Assembly (NCBI GenBank): GCA_027924585.1
Contig: BSBM01000068.1
Coordinates: forward strand, 12,745,501 to 12,809,500
Direction of reading: 5' to 3'
Length of the DNA stretch: 64,000 bases
Source of the DNA: Larix kaempferi
Taxonomy: Eukaryota > Streptophyta > Pinopsida > Pinales > Pinaceae
The notes under the pieces were generated by a model that saw only the letters and a program-made list of their open reading frames with translations, ran no database searches and was not told the origin of the DNA. This document shows, piece after piece, positions 57,555-64,000 of the stretch. Both the position numbers and the translations under genes were made by a program. The first letter of the stretch is position 1. The number at the start of each line of letters is the position of its first letter.

Positions 57555-58605
57555 CTTGTAGCGAGCCTTACAGATGTTACTTGTGAGTATGAGAATTGGG
57601 CACCCTTGAGATGGATAAGCAAATCATTAATGTGAGAAAATGGGTATCAATTTTTTATAGTCACTTCATTGAGATCATGATAATAAGTAACAAGATGCCA
57701 TGCACCAGATTCCTTTACAGAAATGAAGAAAGTAGAGGAACCATAAGGAGAGGAGTTAGGTTCTATATGTCTAGAGTTTAAGACATATTGAAGATGTCAC
57801 TTAATATCAAGAAATTCGTGAGGGGCTAAATGGTATATTGGAGCAATTGGAAGAGAAGATGCTGAGACAAGATCAATAGTGTGCTAGATGAAATGAATGG
57901 GGGGAAGGCCAACAGGAGGTGTAAATACATACACAAAATCATCTAACAAGGGATTCATATAGGGTGTGGAAGGATGGGAGTCATTATCAATCTTAACCCA
58001 TTTAACCACACATAGTGACATGAATTTGTGAAGGTTGACATGGAACACATCAACATTGTTGGACAACAAGGAAGGTGAATGGGTTATAGAAGATGTGAGA
58101 TCACAAGCCTTTCCATCTTTAAAAAATTTATAAGTGTTGTGGTGAGCATCATATAGGGAATGACGAATAATTTGGTAAGGGAACCCAGTAGTAAATATAC
58201 ACAATTGAGAGGAGACACATCACATTCCAAAGTATATTGAAATGCCCCAATGGAAATGGTGATAACATAATGCTCAGTGACATTTAGATGAGGAGCATAT
58301 TTTGTAACCAAACCTGATATGGAGTTTGATGGTCTGTAGTGGGGAGTTGCAGATAGGAGACTAAATATCATGGGAAAATATATTTATTTGGCTACCATTA
58401 TCCATAATTAGGGTGGTGATTTTAGATTTAATTTGATAATTATGAACAAATAGGAAACCTAGTTGATGCTGGAAGGATTTGTTGTACATGAATGATAGTG
58501 TATGATCTGGGGTGGTGGCATTGGGTAAAAAAATTGGAGGACTCAAAAAATTGGTAGAAGAGTGAGATGAGGTACTAGGAATAGGCTTTGATATGAACAA
58601 TAATG
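57555..58605 (-). pseudogene. Ty3/gypsy protease and RT N-terminal fragment
   Basis: The protease region reads IMDNGSQINIF (a D-N-G active-site triplet where D-S-G is usual), then LNVTEHYVITISIGAFQYTL and CVYLLLGS. After several frame changes RT begins: IEPNSSPYGSSTFFISVKES, GAWHLVTYYHDLNEVTIKN, HINDLLIHLKGAQF. These match the family pattern SPYGsP.FFikKKDGsW, TDYRALN and IDDLLDqLkGAkfFSKIDL. The fragment ends before the catalytic YxDD block. No LTR is assigned. Confidence 0.75.
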
Positions 58606-58844
58606 ATAAAAGTTATCTCCAAGTAATTTTTTCCCAAGCAAATAAATAGACCCTTGAGAAATATCAATGACAAAGTGTGAAAATTAGTGTCCAATGTTTA
58701 GCTTGGATTTAAGATATGTAGCAATTCCAGTTAAGTTTCATAGATATAGCAGATTAGGAAACAGACGGATCATACCACTATCAAGGACATAATAAATTAA
58801 AAAGTCCCTATGTTTTCCTAGGGGATTTGAATATTTACTTTGAT

Positions 58845-59036
58845 AAGTTCCCAAGATTGGATGAAGGCTACCATAAAATGAGAACATTGTTATCTTTCTG
58901 TTTAAATGAAAACTTTCATGAGTATGGCTTAACTCTACACAAATAGTTGTTGTGACCTTTTTTTCCTTGGAAAAAGTCGTAATTTTATTTCAAAAAGATG
59001 AACAAAATTAGATTCTGCACATGTATGTAGGATCAC
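58845..59036. repeat. Duplicated segment S1 (copy of 60434-60651)
   Basis: It begins aagttcccaagattgg and includes one copy of the LINE target site gcttaactctacacaaata and the first ~75 bp of the LINE 3' end, up to aggatcac. The other copy has an extra ~16 bp unit (tagttg.tgtgacc). Because it contains LINE sequence it arose after the LINE inserted. Confidence 0.85.
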
Positions 59037-60039
59037 AAAATTCGATTCTACTCGGGAATCTGTAAAGCATAACCATTAATATATCCTATATCAATGATCA
59101 TCTCATTCAAATAGGAAAAAAAAAGTAGATGAATATAGAAGGAAAACATAATCTGAACATTGCATTCACTGGAATCTTCTATCATGAAAATACAGACATA
59201 AAAAGCAGAGTTTAAGAACAGAGTTTAAAAGTATGTCTCTGAAACTTAGAACTCAGCCCTCTCAGTCTCTCCCACTCAAAACCTCGGTTACATTCAATGA
59301 TAAAATATATAAATGTTGAATAAGCAAACTCCTGCAAGTTTCGAGTAATAAATCCTAAATCTTTGATTTGCTGCCAAGAATCTGGAAATGATCACTCTTC
59401 TGTCTTGAATGTTCAAATGCCACTTGAAGATGCGCATCGAGCTCCTGGATATTTGGGATGCAAATTTGATCCTTTGACTGTTAATTTCACCCTTGAATTT
59501 GGATAATTTAATCTTTGTCCTGGAAATATGGAAACAATTGAACTTTAAAAGCCATCAGATCTAGAAATAATCCTGTGTCTTTAGGTTCTCTGCCAGCTGT
59601 ATATTAAGTGCTTAAATGTTGCTCGAAGATATTGACCAAATCCTTAATTGTCTCGAGATGATGAGATTGAATTGCTGACTCAAAATTTAAAGATAATTAG
59701 TAGGGATTTTTTATAGAGTGCCCAGAATGGTTCTAAGAAATTTAAGGCTTATTCTAATCCTCAAAATATAGGATTAGCTGGAACTGCTTCTTCAAATGTG
59801 GATCGATCTTCTGCCTTTTGATCTTGTGCCTAAGAATCTGGAAATAATATCTGTCTGCTGAATCTCTGCCTCCAATGAATCCTTTGACTGCCAGTTGTTC
59901 TCCATTATTATTCTGTGATCACTGAATTAATAAAAGACATGAAGATATGTATCCTTGTAACCAACAAGCACTCGAACGATTACATCACTGGGACAGACCA
60001 TTGGAGCACTTATTCCACCTCAGAATGTATCAGCACTAC
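59037..60039. other. Unassigned sequence
   Basis: Moderately AT-rich. Phrases such as 'aagaatctggaaat' recur near 59380 and 59833, and similar 'cctttgactg' near 59473 and 59880, hinting at an old internal duplication. No gene recognised. Confidence 0.4.
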
Positions 60040-60172
60040 TAAATGATCTTGGATATGTTTCTGATGTTCTTTCATATCTGCATACAAAATTATCTCCTTT
60101 TTCCTAGGCAGGGACTCTTCAACCTTTTCCTTCAGCCTTCTGAGAAGAAATGGTCTAAGAATCAAATTAAGC
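60040..60172 (-). pseudogene. Partial duplicate of the DDM1-like exon
   Basis: 133 bp that match 62172-62304 with about one mismatch. It covers ILRPFLLRRLKEKVEESLPR to HIQDHLV and is cut off inside the exon on one side, at a different point than any splice site. Neighbouring sequence differs, so this is a separate inserted fragment. Confidence 0.8.
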
Positions 60173-60231
60173 TTTGAAATTACCTAGAAAAGTACTTCTT
60201 ATCAATTTAAACAAGGGAATTTCTTTATCAT

Positions 60232-60430
60232 ACCATCACATAACTGCTATCTACAGCCAGCATATATCCATACAACTAAACAAAAACTGTTACAGAAATT
60301 AAAATAGGCGTCCATCCCTGGTCATCAAAATCTGAGCTATTGCTCAATTCCGTGCCTTTATAGCTTCATGAAATGGTCTGTGGTAATAACTGTAGGTGCC
60401 CCCAATAGAGTGAATAGTAATCCTCCAAGT
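60232..60430 (-). repeat. Duplicate of the LINE coding end and 3' region
   Basis: 199 bp matching 60778-60976 with about three mismatches. It covers the C terminus of the LINE RNase H frame and the start of its 3' untranslated region. It sits between the exon duplicate and segment S2. Confidence 0.85.
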
Positions 60431-60534
60431 GCCAAGTTCCCAGGATTGGATGAAGGCTACCATAAAATGAGAACATTGTTATCTTTCTGTTTAAATGAAA
60501 ACTTTCATGAGTATGGCTTAACTCTACACAAATA

Positions 60535-62040
60535 GTTGTTGTGACCTAATAGTTGCTGTGACCTTTTTTTCCTTGGAAAAAGTCGTAATTTTATTTCAAA
60601 AAGATGAACAAAATTACATTCTGCACATGTATTAGGATCACTGTGATCCCTACATTGACACATATTTACTGTCCCATATTAATATCAAGTCCAAAGTTCC
60701 ATACTACTTCAAAACAATGAGTCCAGCTGTTCATACAGCCCGCATTTATCCGATTACAGATAGACTACTGTATCAGACCATCACATAACTGCTATCTACA
60801 ACCGGCATATATCCATACAACTAAACAAAAACTGTTACAGAAATTAAAATAGGCGTCCATCCCTGGTCATCAAAATCTGAGCTATTGCTCAATTCCGTGC
60901 CTCTATAGCTTCATGAAATGGTCTGTGGTAATAACTGTAGGTGCCCCCAATAGAGTGAATAGTAATCCTCCAAGTTCCAAGTGCTAAATGTTGCTGCGTC
61001 GCTTCTTTGGAAAGCTGATCGGCCATCCCATTCCTCTCCCTGTAGACAAGTGTAAATGTAATATGATTAAATGACTGTTTTAACCGTATTACCTCCTCCA
61101 GTATAGGTATGAGTACCATCACATGACAATGAGTAATCTCCTTTGCCCAGTCAATAACTATCCTGGAGTCGCCAAATATCTGAAGAGATAAGACATCCTT
61201 GTTCAAGTGCAAATAACAGCAGCAGCCTAAGAGACATAAGTTCAGCATAGTTGTTAGATCCCCTCCCCAAACCAGCCACGATATGAAAGAAATGAGACTC
61301 GGTTTTGAAAAGGAATCCACCCCCACCACACTCCGATCGATGGTCAAGAGAAGCACCATCAAAATATGCCCATGACATGGTTTTATCGATCATTTCCTCA
61401 CTAACAGGTCGAGTTCTAATCTCTTTGACAGGTGTCTTGTAGTGTTGGATAACAGCCACAGCTTGTGCCACTACAGTCTCCTTCAGAATCCTGCAATCTT
61501 GAAATATGATCTTATTTCTGGTAATCCATATGCCCCATGCGAAAATACAAGGGGAAGCCCGGATGGGAGAGGATTTTTGTAAAGTCCACCACAATTGGAA
61601 TGCTTCATGGACACTCGCTCCCCACCATCTCACATTTAAATCCAGATATTTGCATATATGGGGTGTAAATTCTAGAGGGATGGTGATCCCAGATAAGTTC
61701 ATCATTCCTATTGGTCAGTCGTATATACGAAAGTCTTAGGATCCGGAGAAAATCCTCCCAAACTCCTTGCATATCTTCAGGAATCTCAAGACGCTGTGCA
61801 GAGATCCACCCTTGATGCCAAAGAGTAGATGATCCCGGATCCTCTACATCATCCAGAAAATGGCAACCTCTAGCTGCCAAGAAGTTCCTCAAGTCCACAG
61901 GCATGACATGACCTCCCCTACAGCCAACCCAAGGGTCCAGTCCAATACGAGTGAGTCACCCATTTCCTATCCTCCACACTAATCCAGAGCCGACCAAAGG
62001 AAAATGCTGCACCACCGCTTTCCAGACCATAGAGCAATTT
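60535..62040 (-). mobile_element. 5'-truncated LINE with RNase H (1506 bp) and perfect 19 bp target duplication
   Basis: gcttaactctacacaaata is found at 60516-60534 and 62041-62059. On the minus strand the insert starts in the 3' part of ORF2 and ends ...ttgaaataaaattacgac...ccaaggaaaaaaa followed by an odd tail of two units ggtcaca(g/a)caac. It interrupts sequence next to the DDM1-like exon, probably an intron of that gene. Confidence 0.85.
60889..62036 (-). pseudogene. LINE ORF2 C-terminal part (zf-RVT region and RNase H)
   Basis: From the high end: FPLVGSGLVWRIGNG, then RLTNRNDELIWDHHPS, DLNVRWWGASVHEAFQLWW (zf-RVT-like) and FAWGIWITRNKIIF. The RNase H domain follows: AYFDGAS (first Asp), LGRGSNNYAELMSLRLLL (Glu), LQIFGDSRIVIDW (Asp), VYRERNGMADQLSKEA (last Asp), ending at 60889. 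At least two frame changes and one TGA break it. RNase H at the C terminus is typical for a plant L1 group; it degrades the RNA strand of the hybrid. Confidence 0.85.
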
Positions 62041-62125
62041 GCTTAACTCTACACAAATAAAATCTATTGCTTAAATGCTACAGTACCGTGCTTGGAGATG
62101 TGAATCAAATTGCAAGTTAAGTCAC

Positions 62126-62304
62126 CATTTTCTCCTTTATTTTGCAAATAAACCTCAAGTGTTTTATTGACTAAATGATCTTGGATATGTTTCTGATGTT
62201 CTTTCATATCTGCATAGAAAATTATCTCCTTTTTCCTAGGCAGGGACTCTTCAACCTTTTCCTTCAGCCTTCTGAGAAGAAATGGTCTAAGAATCAAATT
62301 AAGC
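62126..62304 (-). pseudogene. DDM1-like SNF2 chromatin remodeller, single exon
   Basis: Reads ILRPFLLRRLKEKVEESLPR, KKEIIFYADMKEHQKHIQDH, LVNKTLEVYLQNKGENG, matching the segment after helicase motif III in DDM1/LSH-type SNF2 ATPases (ILRPFLLRRlK.DVE.sLPrKKEIilYA.mt.HQk..Q.HLvN.TLE). It ends at gg|gtgac-type donor (about 62125) and begins after a pyrimidine-rich ...gattcttag. DDM1 maintains DNA methylation over transposons. Flanking exons are not visible, and a truncated duplicate lies at 60040. It may be an exon of a real gene with very long introns, or an isolated fragment; I cannot decide. Confidence 0.7.
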
Positions 62305-62325
62305 AGTTGTACTAATTTTATATCA

Positions 62326-62340
62326 TTTTTCTCATGCAGG
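62326..62340 (+). promoter_or_regulatory. Possible 3' splice site before the hAT frame
   Basis: tttttctcatgcag followed by gcc is a good acceptor, 63 bp upstream of the ATG at 62403. It suggests a spliced 5' untranslated leader for the transposase-like gene. Confidence 0.4.
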
Positions 62341-62402
62341 CCTCCTTCTGGTTTCTATATTGATTTGGAATATCAATTGTGGAACATTAAGTAAGAAACA
62401 AG

Positions 62403-64000
62403 ATGTCAAACATGGATCATGGAGAGAAAAATAAAACATTAAGACAAAAGGATGTAATGTCATATTTTCAAAAACATCAATCCAATCATCCACATCATAT
62501 TCATGGTTCAAGCTCTCTTGAGCAAGGTATCGGTGAGAGAGATGTCAACACTTTGGAGGATGCCTCTGCAAAACATACAATGGATAGTAGAATACATTCC
62601 TCTAGTGATCAAAGTGAGGCAAATGCATTTTCATCAGAAATTGGTAGCTCAAATGTTGAAGATTTTTCCTTGCAAGGTGACATAGACCATTCACTGAAGA
62701 GGAAAAAAGGCCGATGGGACTTCGGGAGACAATTCCAATCTGATTGGGTATCAAGATTCCCATTTATTGAACCGATACCTCCAACAAATAAGAATGAGAC
62801 CTCACGAGAAGTTAAATGCATTTCATGTAGTTGGAAACAGGGCAAGCTAGTGAAATTGCAAATGAAGCTGGACACAATAGAGAAGCATGTTGGGAAGGTG
62901 TATGATAACAAAACTGGAAATGATGAGAAGAAATCTACTGTTAGATGGAAATCTGATAGCCGACATCTCCAATGTGAAGAGGAATACAATAAATACTTAA
63001 TAAATAAGAGAAAACTAGATGAAAGTGGAGGAACCATCACTTCTCAATTCGGAAAGATGATGGAAAAAAATTTGTTATCGAAGTCGATACAATTAAGCAC
63101 TGTATTTCACATCCTATCCAATGGTCGTCCTATGACAGATTATCCAAAAATGATGAAATATCTATCTTTTATTCAAGTGCCAAATTTTCCATCTTCTCAT
63201 TGGTCTTTAACGAGTGGTTGGGAATGGGGAAAATATCTAGCTCAAGTAGAAAAGGATGATATGAAAGAGAAGATTGTGAATGCAACATTTTTGTCACTGT
63301 CCTTGGATGAAGTTACAACTATTGATAATACTGCATGGATTTGCATGAGCATTTATACGGTCAATTACCATATCAGGAATTCCTATCTACTTGGAATTCA
63401 TAAAATGAGCAAAAGTTCTACAGCAGAAAACATTTATGAACTTGTTATTAATACTTTGAAAGAAACTGGTGGTATGGATCATTCAATGATCGCAAAAAAG
63501 TTGGTATGCGTTGGAGCAGATGGGGCATCAGTAATGCAGGGACAAAGGAACGGCCTTTGTGCTAGACTACAACTATCAGCTTCACCGTATATGATTGGTA
63601 TTCATTGTATGGCTCATAGAATGAATCTTGCATTTAAAATAGTGAGCAACTTTCCATTGGTTTCAAAAGTTGAATATCTTGTACGTGAGGTTCATGCATA
63701 CTTTTGTCGGAGTCCCAAACGGTTTTCAGAGTTTAAAAAATTTGCTGACGGTGTTACAAATGGAAACAAACTATTAAAAGATGTTGATACAAGATGGATC
63801 TCACTGAAGGGACCAGCTCAAAGACTATTCGATGAATATGCATCCTTGGTAGGGGTGATGTATGAACATCGCCTAAGTGTAGAAAAAGCTCAAACTCTTC
63901 TCTTTCTATTAACTGATATAGAGACATATTTAACATTGGCTGGAGTTCTTCCTCTGCTTCATGAAATGAATAGCCTCGTGAAGATGTCTCAGAGTCGCAC
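62403..64000 (+). CDS. hAT-type transposase-like protein (DUF4371 / ZNF862-like), open at the right edge
   Basis: From ATG 62403 the frame stays open for 532 codons to the last base, so the gene continues outside. An in-frame TGA lies ~35 bp upstream, which supports this start. Residues 1-100 are polar and low in structure. A CxxC at 139/142 with His162 resembles a BED/TTF-type zinc finger (REVKCISCSWKQGKL). The RNase H-like transposase core has LSLDEVTT (Asp302), GADGASVMQG (Asp373), IGIHCMAHRMNLAF (401-414) and DVDTRWISL (Asp462-Trp465). The third catalytic acid would be beyond the edge. No stop or frameshift, in contrast to every other element here: either a recent element or a domesticated gene. 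Family function: DNA transposition; many plant and animal relatives have unknown host roles. Confidence 0.85.
   Translation, partial: MSNMDHGEKNKTLRQKDVMSYFQKHQSNHPHHIHGSSSLEQGIGERDVNTLEDASAKHTMDSRIHSSSDQSEANAFSSEIGSSNVEDFSLQGDIDHSLKRKKGRWDFGRQFQSDWVSRFPFIEPIPPTNKNETSREVKCISCSWKQGKLVKLQMKLDTIEKHVGKVYDNKTGNDEKKSTVRWKSDSRHLQCEEEYNKYLINKRKLDESGGTITSQFGKMMEKNLLSKSIQLSTVFHILSNGRPMTDYPKMMKYLSFIQVPNFPSSHWSLTSGWEWGKYLAQVEKDDMKEKIVNATFLSLSLDEVTTIDNTAWICMSIYTVNYHIRNSYLLGIHKMSKSSTAENIYELVINTLKETGGMDHSMIAKKLVCVGADGASVMQGQRNGLCARLQLSASPYMIGIHCMAHRMNLAFKIVSNFPLVSKVEYLVREVHAYFCRSPKRFSEFKKFADGVTNGNKLLKDVDTRWISLKGPAQRLFDEYASLVGVMYEHRLSVEKAQTLLFLLTDIETYLTLAGVLPLLHEMNSLVKMSQSR

Noticed and set aside
62609-63040. 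143-codon minus-strand frame
   Set aside because: Antisense shadow of the long transposase-like frame that starts at 62403 on the plus strand.
1-64000. A bacterial-type defence or biosynthetic system, or operon
   Set aside because: No prokaryotic genes, ribosome binding sites or clustered intact reading frames; the window is typical plant repeat DNA.

Overview
This window looks like nuclear DNA of a seed plant with a large, transposon-rich, AT-rich genome. A gymnosperm such as a conifer is my best guess, from the density of old degenerate retrotransposons and the style of the DUF247, ABCG and Ty3 sequences; I cannot name a species. Nothing suggests bacterial, viral or organellar DNA. Almost everything is repeat or pseudogene. 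The one long frame that looks undamaged is a hAT-type (DUF4371/ZNF862-like) transposase-like frame starting at 62403 and running off the right edge.

Layout: 1-2158 is a satellite-like array of ~331 bp monomers, followed by AT-rich repeats and a probable CACTA-element end (3383-3572). 3838-12053 holds a broken ABCG transporter gene and a tandem 3.2 kb segmental duplication; each copy carries the same dead ABCG 3' piece (+) and the same dead DUF247 gene (-). Copy B has a LINE-like insertion whose empty site survives in copy A. 12479-13102 is a broken FAS1 (fasciclin-like) gene. 13192-16685 is an internally deleted Ty1/copia element with intact target-site duplications.

16691-33000 is mostly AT-rich DNA without genes. 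It contains a 64 bp tandem array, a ~100 bp hairpin, a LINE ORF1 (DUF4283 + zinc knuckle) fragment, a SINE candidate, a CACTA transposase fragment, a GC-rich island with unassigned open frames, a LINE-like 3' end and a copia-like LTR. 33590-43312 is an old LTR element with a Ty3-type gag, broken by two other LTRs. A minus-strand Ty3 integrase remnant follows (43300-44230), then a plus-strand Ty3/gypsy element with 5' LTR, primer-binding site, gag, protease, RT, RNase H and integrase (44275-49409) but no 3' LTR. All eight of its in-frame stops that I placed in pol are TAG, as expected from C-to-T decay at CAG (CHG methylation) sites.

49410-58605 holds a 41 bp tandem array, an isolated exon of a PXC3-like LRR receptor kinase, an 85 bp tandem array, a GC-rich block of unknown nature and another minus-strand Ty3 protease/RT fragment. 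58845-62304 is a locally scrambled area: an exon of a DDM1-like SNF2 remodeller, a LINE insertion with a perfect 19 bp target-site duplication, and shuffled extra copies of pieces of both. There are no operons or cooperating gene sets here; the relations among features are insertion, duplication and decay.
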